Shown piece after piece: positions 16,459 to 25,438 of a stretch of 64,000 bases of DNA. The notes beneath the pieces are model-generated. The model saw only the letters and a list, made by a program, of their open reading frames with translations. It was not told where the DNA came from and did no database searches. This DNA comes from Paenibacillus sp. HW567 (lineage in GTDB: Bacteria > Bacillota > Bacilli > Paenibacillales > Paenibacillaceae). The position numbers were made by a program, and so were the translations under genes. The stretch spans positions 6,771,286-6,835,285 of the forward strand of contig NZ_KB910518.1 of NCBI RefSeq assembly GCF_000374185.1, written 5' to 3'. Position 1 is the stretch's first letter, and each line of letters starts with the position of its first letter.

Positions 16459-17240
16459 AGCGGGCCTCTTGCACTTTCGGTGCTGCGCTCTCCGGCATAA
16501 TCTTCAATGAAGGGACTCAGCTTCCTGCGCACAAGCTGCGGATGGTCCCCGTTCTGCAGACCGAGAATGCCGACCAGCAGCATTTCCATAGTTGCCAGCT
16601 CGCTTTGGCAGCGGGATTTGATTTTGGAGGCAATGGGTAAAAATATTAGATTGGCACTGGCTACACCGTACAGCGTAGCTGTAAAAGCTACAGCAATGGA
16701 CGCTCCCAGGTTGGAGGGATCGGTAAGACTGCTGAGCACGCGGATCAGTCCCATCACTGTACCAATGATACCCATAGTAGGGGCATAGCCGCCTGCCGCT
16801 TCAAAAATTTTGGCATAGCCTTCGTACTTCAGCTCTTTGGCATCCATTTCCAGCTCCAGAATCTGCCGCACCTGCACAGGGTCTGTTCCATCGACAATCA
16901 GCATCAGCCCTTCGCGGGTATAGGGATCGGGATGCTCCTCCGCTCTTTTTTCCAGCGCAAGTAAGCCGCCCCGCCGCATAATGGCAGCCATGGAGATGAG
17001 CTCCTCGGCTTTTTCTTCCGGCCTGTCAGATTGTTTGCCAAAGGCCACGCGAAGCGCGGCCGGTACCCGGCGCAGCTTGGAGGCAGGAAAGCTGATGAGC
17101 ACAGCGGCGAACGTGCCTCCGAATACAATCAGCGCTGCATTCAACTGCAGCAGGCCGGTAAGGCTCCCGCCTTCCCAAAAGAAACCTCCGATCAGTGCCG
17201 CGATTCCGGCCAGCAGGCCGATAATTGAAGTGATATCCAT
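16455..17240 (-). CDS. motA: Flagellar motor stator protein MotA
   Basis: 261 residues with four TM segments: near 5-25, 32-50, 145-170 and 180-205. The cytoplasmic loop between TM2 and TM3 has the charged positions that contact FliG, and GGYAPTMGIIGTVMGLIRVL is the family motif at TM3. Stator partner of MotB, translationally coupled to it. The operon diverges from uvrB across 180 bp. No other flagellar genes are nearby. Confidence 0.93.
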   Translation of the reverse strand: MDITSIIGLLAGIAALIGGFFWEGGSLTGLLQLNAALIVFGGTFAAVLISFPASKLRRVPAALRVAFGKQSDRPEEKAEELISMAAIMRRGGLLALEKRAEEHPDPYTREGLMLIVDGTDPVQVRQILELEMDAKELKYEGYAKIFEAAGGYAPTMGIIGTVMGLIRVLSSLTDPSNLGASIAVAFTATLYGVASANLIFLPIASKIKSRCQSELATMEMLLVGILGLQNGDHPQLVRRKLSPFIEDYAGERSTESARGPL

Positions 17241-17275
17241 GAGTTCAGGCTCCTTAAATTTCTATATATTATGGT

Positions 17276-17304
17276 TTGCAACAATCTAGGCAACACTGTA
17301 TAAT
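17276..17304 (+). promoter_or_regulatory. Predicted sigma-A promoter of uvrB
   Basis: TTGCAA (17276-17281) and a perfect TATAAT (17299-17304) are spaced by exactly 17 nt, ahead of uvrB. A LexA-like box follows directly. Confidence 0.75.
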
Positions 17305-17309
17305 AAACG

Positions 17310-17323
17310 GGAACAAGTATTCT
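17310..17323 (+). promoter_or_regulatory. Degenerate LexA (DinR) box over the uvrB start point
   Basis: GGAACAAGTATTCT compares with the Bacillus SOS box CGAACRNRYGTTYC with three mismatches, all outside the GAAC half and the TT core. It covers the expected transcription start, where LexA would block RNA polymerase. uvrB is SOS-regulated in Bacillus, which raises the prior. The match is imperfect. Confidence 0.45.
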
Positions 17324-17420
17324 TATCTTCCATTTTTTTGAGTAAGGTATGGAGAGAGAATAAACAGGGCCACAATTATATATATTCATATATTTTAGAC
17401 GATAGAGGGGAGACGGGCAA

Positions 17421-19412
17421 ATGAGTGATATTGTCGTCAGCACGAAGACTTTTGAACTGGAGTCCGAGTATACACCCCAGGGCGATCAGCCTCATGCCAT
17501 AGAAGAGTTAGTGGACGGCATCCGGCAGGGCAAGAAGCACCAGACGCTGCTGGGAGCGACGGGTACGGGCAAGACCTTTACCATCGCACAAATGATTTCC
17601 AAGCTGAACCGGCCCACGCTGGTTATTGCGCACAACAAGACGCTGGCCGCACAGCTTGCAAGTGAATTCAAAGAGTTTTTTCCAAGCAATTCGGTAGACT
17701 ACTTCGTCAGCTACTACGATTATTACCAGCCAGAGGCGTACATTCCCTCCTCCGATACCTACATTGAGAAAGACTCCAGCATTAATGAAGAGATTGATAA
17801 GCTTCGCCACTCTGCGACCAGCTCCTTGTTTGAACGGCGTGATGTGATTATTGTAGCCAGTGTGTCCTGTATTTACGGTCTCGGCTCGCCTAAGGAATAT
17901 GGAAGTCTGCTGCTGTCGCTGCGTGTGGGAATGGAGAAGCCGCGGAACCAGATTTTGAGCCGGCTCGTGGATATCCAGTATCAGCGCAATGACATTAACT
18001 TTGTGCGCGGCACGTTTCGGGTGCGCGGTGATGTGATAGAGATCTTTCCGGCTTCACAAGGCGAGCATGCGATTCGTGTAGAGCTGTTCGGCGATGAGGT
18101 CGAGCGGATTACCGAAATTGATGTGCTGACCGGCGAATTGATCGGGGAACGCGATCATGTGGCGATTTTTCCGGCATCGCACTTTGTGACCCAGGAAGAG
18201 ACGATGCGCGTGGCTCTGGTCAATATTGAGCGGGAGCTGGAAGAACGGCTGACTGTGCTGCGGGATGCAGGCAAGCTGCTGGAAGCCCAGCGGCTGGAGC
18301 AGCGGACCCGCTACGATATTGAAATGATGAAGGAAGTCGGCTTCTGCTCCGGGATCGAGAACTATTCCGGGCCGCTGACCTTCCGTGAGTCTGGAGCAAC
18401 CCCGTATACACTTATGGATTATTTTCCGGATGACATGCTGATTGTAATTGACGAATCCCATGTGACGCTGCCGCAAATCCGGGCGATGTACAATGGTGAC
18501 CGAGCTCGCAAGACGGTGCTTGTGGAGCATGGCTTCCGCCTGCCGTCCGCGCTGGATAACCGGCCGCTCCAGTTCGAAGAATTTGAAGACAAGGTCAATC
18601 AGATCGTATATGTGTCTGCAACACCAGGGCCTTACGAAATGGAACACTGCGACACTACGGTACAGCAGATTATCCGTCCTACCGGTCTTTTGGACCCGAT
18701 CATCGAGGTGCGTCCGACTGAAGGGCAGATTGACGATCTGATCAGTGAAATCCGTGAGCGGGTGGAGCGCGACGAGCGTGTGCTGGTTACAACCCTCACG
18801 AAGAAAATGTCCGAGGACCTGACCGATTACTTCAAGGAAATCGGTATTAAAGTGCGCTACATGCACTCCGACATCAAAACACTGGAGCGGATGGCGATCC
18901 TGCGTGACCTCCGGCTCGGGACATTTCATGTTCTCGTCGGGATCAACTTGCTAAGAGAAGGTCTGGATTTGCCGGAAGTTTCGCTGGTTGCGATTCTCGA
19001 TGCCGACAAGGAAGGTTTCCTCCGCTCAGAGCGTTCGCTGATCCAGACCATCGGCCGCGCCGCCCGTAACTCCGGCGGCCGTGTTGTCATGTATGGTGAC
19101 CGTATCACAGATTCGATGGAAAAGGCTATGACCGAAACTCAGCGCCGCCGGGAAATTCAGATTGCCTACAATGAGCAGCATGGTATTACCCCAACAACAA
19201 TCAACAAGAAAGTGCGCGATATCATCGAGGCCACGAAGGTAGCCGAGTCCAAGGCCGATTATCTTACCGGCGCAGGCGGCAAGATGAGCAAGAAGGACCG
19301 CAACAGCCTGATGCAGCGTCTGGAGGCCGAGATGAAGGACGCCGCCAAGAACCTGCAATTTGAGCGCGCCGCCGAGCTGCGTGACGCCCTCCTGGAGCTG
19401 CGGGCCGAGTAG
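17421..19412 (+). CDS. uvrB: Excinuclease ABC subunit B
   Basis: 663 residues, normal length. UvrB is the damage-verifying helicase-like subunit of nucleotide excision repair. Walker A GATGTGKT is at 45-52, the damage-probing beta-hairpin lies around YYDYYQPEAYIPSSDTY (about 95-111), and helicase motifs DESHV, VSATPGPYE and QTIGRAARN follow. The C-terminal UVR motif that contacts UvrC is in the last about 40 residues. RBS GGGGAG precedes the ATG. uvrA follows after 391 bp that hold a terminator and repeats, so the two genes are probably separate transcripts. Confidence 0.98.
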   Translation: MSDIVVSTKTFELESEYTPQGDQPHAIEELVDGIRQGKKHQTLLGATGTGKTFTIAQMISKLNRPTLVIAHNKTLAAQLASEFKEFFPSNSVDYFVSYYDYYQPEAYIPSSDTYIEKDSSINEEIDKLRHSATSSLFERRDVIIVASVSCIYGLGSPKEYGSLLLSLRVGMEKPRNQILSRLVDIQYQRNDINFVRGTFRVRGDVIEIFPASQGEHAIRVELFGDEVERITEIDVLTGELIGERDHVAIFPASHFVTQEETMRVALVNIERELEERLTVLRDAGKLLEAQRLEQRTRYDIEMMKEVGFCSGIENYSGPLTFRESGATPYTLMDYFPDDMLIVIDESHVTLPQIRAMYNGDRARKTVLVEHGFRLPSALDNRPLQFEEFEDKVNQIVYVSATPGPYEMEHCDTTVQQIIRPTGLLDPIIEVRPTEGQIDDLISEIRERVERDERVLVTTLTKKMSEDLTDYFKEIGIKVRYMHSDIKTLERMAILRDLRLGTFHVLVGINLLREGLDLPEVSLVAILDADKEGFLRSERSLIQTIGRAARNSGGRVVMYGDRITDSMEKAMTETQRRREIQIAYNEQHGITPTTINKKVRDIIEATKVAESKADYLTGAGGKMSKKDRNSLMQRLEAEMKDAAKNLQFERAAELRDALLELRAE

Positions 19413-19450
19413 CCTTCTTTTGCGAGTCCCTGTTTTTTGAAGAATACACA

Positions 19451-19478
19451 GAGCGGCTTTACTCAGCCGTTCTTTTTA
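19451..19478 (+). terminator. Intrinsic terminator after uvrB
   Basis: GAGCGGCT pairs with AGCCGTTC (one G-U) around a 5-6-nt loop and is followed by TTTTTAAA. It separates uvrB from the repeat block and uvrA. Confidence 0.7.
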
Positions 19479-19490
19479 AATAAGCATCTT

Positions 19491-19594
19491 GCGCATTCCG
19501 AAGGAACAGCCTGCATTTGGCATTTGGCGCATCCCGAAGGGACAGCCTGCATTGCGCATTTGGCGCATCCCGAAGGGACAGCGGTTTTCCGCCA
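19491..19594 (+). repeat. 36-bp tandem repeat, three units
   Basis: Units begin with GCGCAT at 19491, 19527 and 19563, giving an exact period of 36 bp. Each has the core GCGCATCCCGAAGGGACAGC (the first with two changes) followed by a TGCATT-type spacer; the third unit diverges after the core. Because 36 is a multiple of three the block reads as a 12-residue repeat in any frame, but no start or ribosome binding site supports a gene. Confidence 0.8.
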
Positions 19595-19780
19595 GTACGC
19601 CGGATTGCAGCGGTCCCTTTAGGGACAAGCGCTCCTTGCACCACATTTACTAGGTCCATCTCCCCCGCTCCTTCGGCAGCAACCTTGCGGGTGTCCAGAG
19701 GGTGCAACCCTTGGGGCCCTCCCTTGGCTAAGGGAGGGTTTGGGAGGGATCGAAAATATTTTGAAATAGCATTGAAATAG
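19595..19780. repeat. Hairpin-rich repeat block before uvrA
   Basis: GTCCC-TTTA-GGGAC lies at about 19613-19625, and CCCTCCCTT-GGCT-AAGGGAGGG at 19717-19738, followed by GTTTGGGAGGGATCG. This G-rich palindrome looks like a dispersed intergenic repeat of a kind seen in many bacteria. No gene is supported in 19413-19803 outside the terminator and repeats. Confidence 0.55.
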
Positions 19781-19803
19781 GTTTGTATAAAGGAGAGGTA
19801 CCG

Positions 19804-22677
19804 TTGGCGAACGAAAATATTGTAATTAAAGGCGCACGAGCGCACAATCTCAAGAACATCGACGTGACGATTCCGCGTGACCGCTTCGTCGTGCTGACGG
19901 GACTTAGCGGCTCCGGCAAATCGTCGCTGGCGTTCGACACAATCTACGCTGAAGGTCAGCGGCGTTATGTGGAATCCCTGTCGGCGTATGCCCGCCAGTT
20001 CCTCGGCCAGATGGAGAAGCCGGATGTTGATTCCATCGACGGGTTATCCCCGGCGATCTCCATCGACCAGAAGACCACGAGCCGCAACCCGCGTTCTACG
20101 GTGGGTACGGTAACGGAAATTTACGATTATCTGCGGCTGTTGTTCGCCCGTGTAGGGCATCCGCATTGCCCGGACCATGGCATAGAGATTACTTCACAGA
20201 CTGTTGAGCAGATGGTGGACCGGATTATGCAGTATCCCGAGAAGACCCGGCTGCAGATTCTGGCTCCGGTGATTTCTGGCCGCAAGGGTGAACACAAAGG
20301 TCTGTTCAGCGATATTTCCAAGCAGGGTTTTGTGCGTGTACGCGTGGACGGTGAGCTGCGTGAGGTTACTGAAGATATCGAACTGGAGAAGAACAAGAAG
20401 CATACAATTGAGGTCGTGGTCGATCGTATCGTCATTAAGGATGATGTACAGACCCGGCTGACGGATTCAATTGAGACTGCGCTGAAGCTGTCCGGCGGAA
20501 AGATTCTGGTTGACGTGATGGGACAGGAGGAGCTGCTGTTCAGTTCAAGCTTTGCCTGTCCGGTATGCGGGTTCAGCATTGAAGAGCTGGCGCCGCGCAT
20601 GTTCTCCTTCAACAGCCCCTTCGGCGCTTGCCCGGAATGCGATGGTCTGGGCATGAATATGGTTGTCGATCCGGATCTGCTGATTCCTGATCAGGAGAAG
20701 ACGATTGAAGAAGGAGCTTTTCTGGCCTGGACGGGAAGCACATCGAATTATTACCCGCAATTTTTGAAATCGGTATGCGAGCATTTCAATATTCCTCAGA
20801 ATGTTCCCGTAAACAGCCTGTCCGCCGAGCATATGAACAAGCTGCTGTATGGGACAGGCAGTGAGAAGATCCGTTTCCGCTATGAGAACGATTTTGGCCA
20901 GCGGAAGGATGCAATGGTTGCTTTTGAAGGGATTATTCCCAATCTGGAGCGGCGCTATCGTGAGACAGCTTCGGATGGCATCCGTGAATTTATTGAGGGC
21001 TTTATGAGCGCCAAGCCTTGCCATGTGTGCAAGGGCAAAAGATTGAAGAAGGAGATTCTTGCGGTAACGATCAACGAGCGTAATGTTGCCGATGTTACCG
21101 ACCTGTCGATTGGCGATTGCATGGACTTCTTTGAGACCCTCGCCTTGAGTGAGAAGGAAACGGCCATTGCCCATCTGATCCTCAAGGAAATCAGCAGCCG
21201 TCTGGGCTTCCTGGTCAATGTGGGATTGAATTATTTGACCCTTAGCCGTGCGGCAGGCTCGCTCTCCGGCGGTGAAGCGCAGCGCATCAGGCTGGCAACC
21301 CAGATCGGTTCCAGTCTGATGGGTGTGCTGTACATTCTGGATGAGCCTAGTATCGGCCTGCACCAACGGGATAATGACCGTTTGATCTCAACGCTTGGGC
21401 ACATGCGTGATCTGGGCAACACACTGATCGTGGTTGAGCATGATGAGGATACAATGATGGCTGCTGACTATATTATTGATATTGGGCCGGGTGCCGGCAT
21501 TCACGGCGGTAAGGTGATGGCGCAGGGTACACCGCAGGAAATTATGAATGACCCGAATTCTTTGACCGGGGAGTACCTGAGCGGCCGCAAGTTCATCCCG
21601 GTTACCGGCAATCGGCGGTCTACAGATGAACGCTGGATTGAAATCCGCGGGGCCAAAGAGAACAACCTCAAGAACGTCAATGTCAAAATCCCGCTCGGCG
21701 TCTTTACAGCCGTCACGGGTGTATCCGGTTCAGGTAAGTCCTCGCTGGTCAATGAGATTCTCTACAAAAGTTTGGCCCGCCAGTTAAATAGGGCTGTCAA
21801 GGTACGTCCGGGTGAGCACAAGGAAATTCGCGGACTGGAGAATCTGGATAAGGTGATCGAAATCGACCAGTCGCCAATCGGCCGCACACCGCGTTCCAAT
21901 CCGGCCACGTATACCGGTGTATTCGATGATATCCGTGATCTTTTTGCCAAGACCAACGAAGCGAAGGTGCGCGGCTTCCAGAAGGGCCGTTTCAGCTTCA
22001 ATGTCAAGGGCGGCCGCTGTGAGGCCTGCCGCGGTGACGGTATTATCAAGATCGAGATGCACTTCCTGCCGGACGTTTATGTTCCGTGCGAGGTCTGCAA
22101 AGGCAAACGCTATAACCGGGAAACGCTGGAAGTGAAATATAAAGGCAAAAGCATCGCCGATGTGCTGGAGATGACTGTAGAAGATGCTACGGAATTCTTC
22201 AAAAATATCCCGAGAATTCACCGCAAAATGCAGACTCTGCTGGATGTCGGCCTGGGCTATATCAACATTGGCCAGCCGGGAACAACGCTGTCGGGCGGCG
22301 AGGCCCAGCGCGTGAAGCTGGCTTCTGAGCTGTATCGCCGCAGCACCGGCAAGACGCTGTACATTCTGGATGAGCCGACAACGGGTCTGCATGTGGATGA
22401 CATCGGGCGTCTGCTGGAGGTGCTGCACCGTCTGGTGGACTCCGGCGAATCCGTACTCGTCATTGAGCATAACCTTGATGTAATCAAGACCGCCGACTAT
22501 ATCATTGATATGGGACCTGAGGGCGGCAGCGGCGGAGGTACTGTTCTCGCCACCGGGACCCCGGAGAAGCTGATCAAGGTGGAAGAATCCTATACGGGCA
22601 AATATCTGAAGCCAATTCTGCTCCGCGACACAGAGCGGACGAAGGCTCTGCAGTTGCAGACTACGGAAACGGTCTAA
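19804..22677 (+). CDS. uvrA: Excinuclease ABC subunit A
   Basis: 957 residues from TTG 19804, chosen because AGGAGAGG (19791-19798) is 5 nt upstream and the protein then begins MANENIVIKGARAHNLKNID as usual; an upstream in-frame TTG at 19783 adds nothing conserved. UvrA is the damage-recognition ATPase of nucleotide excision repair. Two ABC modules are complete: Walker A GLSGSGKSS and GVSGSGKSS, signatures SLSGGEAQRIRLA and TLSGGEAQRVKLA, and Walker B LDEPSIGLH and LDEPTTGLH. Zinc modules CPVC...CPEC and CEAC...CEVC are present. Confidence 0.98.
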   Translation: MANENIVIKGARAHNLKNIDVTIPRDRFVVLTGLSGSGKSSLAFDTIYAEGQRRYVESLSAYARQFLGQMEKPDVDSIDGLSPAISIDQKTTSRNPRSTVGTVTEIYDYLRLLFARVGHPHCPDHGIEITSQTVEQMVDRIMQYPEKTRLQILAPVISGRKGEHKGLFSDISKQGFVRVRVDGELREVTEDIELEKNKKHTIEVVVDRIVIKDDVQTRLTDSIETALKLSGGKILVDVMGQEELLFSSSFACPVCGFSIEELAPRMFSFNSPFGACPECDGLGMNMVVDPDLLIPDQEKTIEEGAFLAWTGSTSNYYPQFLKSVCEHFNIPQNVPVNSLSAEHMNKLLYGTGSEKIRFRYENDFGQRKDAMVAFEGIIPNLERRYRETASDGIREFIEGFMSAKPCHVCKGKRLKKEILAVTINERNVADVTDLSIGDCMDFFETLALSEKETAIAHLILKEISSRLGFLVNVGLNYLTLSRAAGSLSGGEAQRIRLATQIGSSLMGVLYILDEPSIGLHQRDNDRLISTLGHMRDLGNTLIVVEHDEDTMMAADYIIDIGPGAGIHGGKVMAQGTPQEIMNDPNSLTGEYLSGRKFIPVTGNRRSTDERWIEIRGAKENNLKNVNVKIPLGVFTAVTGVSGSGKSSLVNEILYKSLARQLNRAVKVRPGEHKEIRGLENLDKVIEIDQSPIGRTPRSNPATYTGVFDDIRDLFAKTNEAKVRGFQKGRFSFNVKGGRCEACRGDGIIKIEMHFLPDVYVPCEVCKGKRYNRETLEVKYKGKSIADVLEMTVEDATEFFKNIPRIHRKMQTLLDVGLGYINIGQPGTTLSGGEAQRVKLASELYRRSTGKTLYILDEPTTGLHVDDIGRLLEVLHRLVDSGESVLVIEHNLDVIKTADYIIDMGPEGGSGGGTVLATGTPEKLIKVEESYTGKYLKPILLRDTERTKALQLQTTETV

Positions 22678-22800
22678 TGACGAATATTTTGCCGGCTCAG
22701 ATGATGTACATTTGAGCTTGAGTAGTAGCGAGTTGCAACCCGAAATTTTGCAATTGAAACAATGAATAGAGATGCTCAGGCGTATATGAAGCCTGAGCAA

Positions 22801-22849
22801 GAAACAAGGCGATTCAATTGCACTTTCTGCAATGGAATCGCCTTGTTTC
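22801..22849. terminator. Long hairpin downstream of uvrA
   Basis: Arms 22801-22822 and 22828-22849 pair over 22 positions with one mismatch around a 5-nt loop (GAAACAAGGCGATT...AATCGCCTTGTTTC). No T-tract follows. It may end uvrA transcripts or belong to the TTGCA/TGCAA palindrome family of this gap. Confidence 0.5.
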
Positions 22850-23058
22850 AGCTAAAATAAACGATCTGTTGTAGTTACTACAACAGAATTCAGAGATTTT
22901 CCGGTTTTGAGGGCATTTTACTTCTTTTGATTGTATGAACTGCAACAGAATGGAGGTGCGTCGCTTTTTTTGAGGGATTCTGCTGCACAAAGTGCAATCG
23001 AACCAAAGGGTGGGGCTCCCACCACTTCACTTGCCCTAACCTAAACTCAACTCAATCT

Positions 23059-23105
23059 CCCAACCCAACCCAACCCAACCCAACCCAACCCAACCCAACC
23101 CAACC
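23059..23105. repeat. CCAAC pentanucleotide microsatellite
   Basis: Nine perfect copies of the 5-bp unit CAACC run from 23061 to 23105, with a CC in front. Upstream bases (CTCAACTCAATCTCC) look like degenerate units. The tract lies 20 nt beyond the stop of the reductase gene on the minus strand. Confidence 0.9.
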
Positions 23106-23125
23106 TCTCTACTTAAACTCCACAA

Positions 23126-24760
23126 CTACAGAACCTCAGTAGCAAGAATGGCGGTAAGCTGATCCTGCAATGCAGGTACGCCAACACGCCGGGTGAAGGT
23201 GTGGAAGTTCTCCTGCTCCTTCCGCTGCGCTGAATAGTAGGTAATTAGCTGTTCGAGAACCGGGCCGATCCGGTCGCCTTTCACGCGGCCCTTCAGAGGT
23301 TGCGCGAATTCAGCTTCGGGGCCGCGGTCTCCGCTGCCCAGTGTACCGCCGACGGCGATATCGAATGCATCGACCATGCCGTCAGGGGTTTTGATCAGCG
23401 TGCCTTGCAGGCCGATATCGGCAACATGCTTTTGTCCGCAGGCATTGGGACAGCCGATGAAATGGAGGCGCAGCTTTTCGTCAAGCTGGACATGTTCGTC
23501 CAAGTATTCGGCAACACTGATGGCCCGCTGCTTGGTTTCCACGATAGCCAGGTTGCAGAATTCATTGCCTGTGCAGGCAACAGTGCGGCTGATGAAGTTT
23601 TTGGCCGTTGGCGACAGCCGCTGCAGGACCGGCGCTTCCAGAAGAGCTTGGAGCTTCGCATCCGGCACACCGCTGATGATGATGTTTTGCGTCATGGTGG
23701 TGCGGAGCTTGCTTTCGCCGCAGGTGTCGGCCAGTTCTGCAAGCTGTACCAGTTCATTGCTGTTCAGCCGTCCAACAGGAACATTAAGGCCTACGTAGTT
23801 AAGACCTTCCCGGGACTGGGGATGGACTCCGTCAAAATAAGCCGCCTGCCAGCCAATCGTCTGATCCTCACCGCGCGTCGGCAGCTCACCTACAACTTCT
23901 ATAAGCTTTTCTCGGAATTTCTCCACACCCCAGTCGGCAACAAGAAATTTCAGGCGGGCATGATGGCGTTTCTCGCGGTAGCCGTAATCCCGGAACAGCG
24001 TGACTATACCGGCGGCCACCTTAAGCGCCTCTTCGGGCTTCACGAAGACATCCAGCTTTTGCGCCAAATGGGGTTTGGCCGATAGACCGCCGCCCACCAT
24101 CACATGAAAACCGGGGATCTCAACGCCATTGATGACTTTTACCGCCGGTGTGTAGGCCAGATCGTTGATTTCCGCCTGCGCATTGTTGTAGCGGTTAGCG
24201 GATACGGAAATTTTAAATTTACGAGGAAGATTGGAGAAATCACGGTTCAGCATAAAAAAATCATTCAACTGCTCCACGATAGCTGTAGTATCGAACAGTT
24301 CATCCTTGTCGATCCCTGCCAGCGGGTTGCCGACAATAGTCCGCGGGCAGTCGCCGCAGGCTTCAAAAGAATACAGTCCGGCAGCTTCCAGTCGTCTGAA
24401 AATATCCGGCAGATTCTCAACAGTCAGCCAGTGGAACTGGATAGCCTGGCGTGTGGTGATATCAACCAGATCCCGCCCGTACAATCTGGCGATTTCGGCT
24501 AGTGCCTTGGCCTGAACTGTGGTCATAATGCCGGTGTTGATGCGCACGCGCATCATGAAATGTCCGTCACGCGGCTTTTGCTGGTATACACCAGCCCACT
24601 TGAACAGATCCAGATCATCTGCCGGGATCGAGTCGAAGCCCTCAAGGGCATATTTTTCAATAATGGTGCGGATCACGTCCAGGCCGTCTTTCTGCAGTTT
24701 GACGAATTCGAACTTGTTCAGCTTCTCCGGTTCAGCACTCCAATGCGGTTCGTAAGCCAT
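23126..24760 (-). CDS. Ferredoxin-type nitrite/sulfite reductase
   Basis: 544 residues from ATG 24760; GAGAGGGTG lies 8 nt upstream, and longer in-frame starts lack one. The protein has the duplicated sirohaem reductase fold: N-terminal DGHFMMRVRINTGIMTT, ITTRQAIQFHWL, CGDCPRTIVGNP and a second half with LRTTMTQNIII. The [4Fe-4S]/sirohaem cysteines are in ACTGNEFCNLA and GCPNACGQKH. It reduces nitrite to ammonia or sulfite to sulfide with six electrons; the sequence does not separate the two by eye. It stands alone on the minus strand, with no uroporphyrinogen methylase or cys genes next to it. Confidence 0.88.
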   Translation of the reverse strand: MAYEPHWSAEPEKLNKFEFVKLQKDGLDVIRTIIEKYALEGFDSIPADDLDLFKWAGVYQQKPRDGHFMMRVRINTGIMTTVQAKALAEIARLYGRDLVDITTRQAIQFHWLTVENLPDIFRRLEAAGLYSFEACGDCPRTIVGNPLAGIDKDELFDTTAIVEQLNDFFMLNRDFSNLPRKFKISVSANRYNNAQAEINDLAYTPAVKVINGVEIPGFHVMVGGGLSAKPHLAQKLDVFVKPEEALKVAAGIVTLFRDYGYREKRHHARLKFLVADWGVEKFREKLIEVVGELPTRGEDQTIGWQAAYFDGVHPQSREGLNYVGLNVPVGRLNSNELVQLAELADTCGESKLRTTMTQNIIISGVPDAKLQALLEAPVLQRLSPTAKNFISRTVACTGNEFCNLAIVETKQRAISVAEYLDEHVQLDEKLRLHFIGCPNACGQKHVADIGLQGTLIKTPDGMVDAFDIAVGGTLGSGDRGPEAEFAQPLKGRVKGDRIGPVLEQLITYYSAQRKEQENFHTFTRRVGVPALQDQLTAILATEVL

Positions 24761-25438
24761 GCTTAGCACCCTCTCTATTCTATTCATATGCCCGATGGTA
24801 GCACAGGCCGCCGATCTCTGGCAGTGAGGCTTGTAGCAACAGCTATAACGATTATTTATGCAAAAATAAGGAGCGGCTGATAGTTCGGCCAGGCATATAC
24901 AGAGCATGTCCGCAGTAAGATTCAAAGAGTGGTATTTTCGTTGAATACTTATTAAGCTATCCAAGCCGCTGCAAGTGAATTGTTCTTTGACAAAAGAATG
25001 CTTGAACGTAAGGTCAATGACAAATTCCTTTATAGAGTTACAGATAATCGTTGCAAAAAATATTTTCCGTGACCATTACATAAATTTTAAGGGATTTTCG
25101 GTTGCGTCACTGGAGTCATAACATATCTTTGCTGTATTTATGATTTTGTTCACGATCCTAATCCTCAGGGGTCTCTTCCGTTTGCTTAGAGCGCCGCAGA
25201 TGAACAAATTCGCTATCGCCTTCGGAGTGGTAAGCTTCTTGTGTTTGCCGTTTCGGACTATGCAATGGTGATGCATTGGTTAAGTTAGTACGCGCCGTGA
25301 CGCCACTGTGAGCTGACCCTGATAGGGCGGGATACAATTATAGAGCCAGATGTTTTCCAAAGACACCTTTAACCGCCATCGGCGCACCTAAAGGAGTCTT
25401 TTTCATTAGGATATTATGGAGAGGGCCGGTGAAGGCGG
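24761..25438. other. 678-bp intergenic region without a supported gene
   Basis: The divergent region between the reductase gene and the protease gene is AT-rich in its first half. A 66-codon minus-strand frame at 25076-25276 has no ribosome binding site or recognisable domain and is not called. A terminator-like hairpin lies at 25359-25403. I could not match the rest to a riboswitch or a known operator. Confidence 0.5.
25359..25403 (+). terminator. Intrinsic terminator upstream of the protease gene
   Basis: AAAGACACCTTTA pairs with TAAAGGAGTCTTT across a loop that has its own small CGCC/GGCG stem, and is followed by TTTTT. It ends only 36 nt before the protease start. No plus-strand gene lies upstream, so it either ends an unseen short transcript or is an attenuator. 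Confidence 0.65.

Larger units (their letters stand above)
22678..23125. other. 448-bp gap: hairpins and short palindromes
   Basis: No gene is supported. The gap carries a 22-bp hairpin (22801-22849), then CTGTTGTAGTTACTACAACAG (about 22867-22887, written here in full as one 21-nt palindrome split CTGTTGTAG-TTA-CTACAACAG), a related ATTGTATGAACTGCAACAG near 22931, CTGCACAAAGTGCAATCG near 22982 and the CCAAC satellite at 23059-23105. Confidence 0.6.

Noticed and set aside
19491..19594. CRISPR array from regular 36-bp repeats
   Set aside because: Units are contiguous, there are no unique spacers, and no cas genes are near.
24761..24964. Upstream extension of the nitrite/sulfite reductase
   Set aside because: No ribosome binding site for the longer start, and the added residues are unlike the family.
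25076..25276. 66-codon minus-strand frame
   Set aside because: No ribosome binding site, no domain, low-complexity basic composition.
24761..25438. Known riboswitch class ahead of the protease or reductase gene
   Set aside because: Looked for glycine, SAM, TPP, c-di-GMP, fluoride and T-box conserved blocks and found none.
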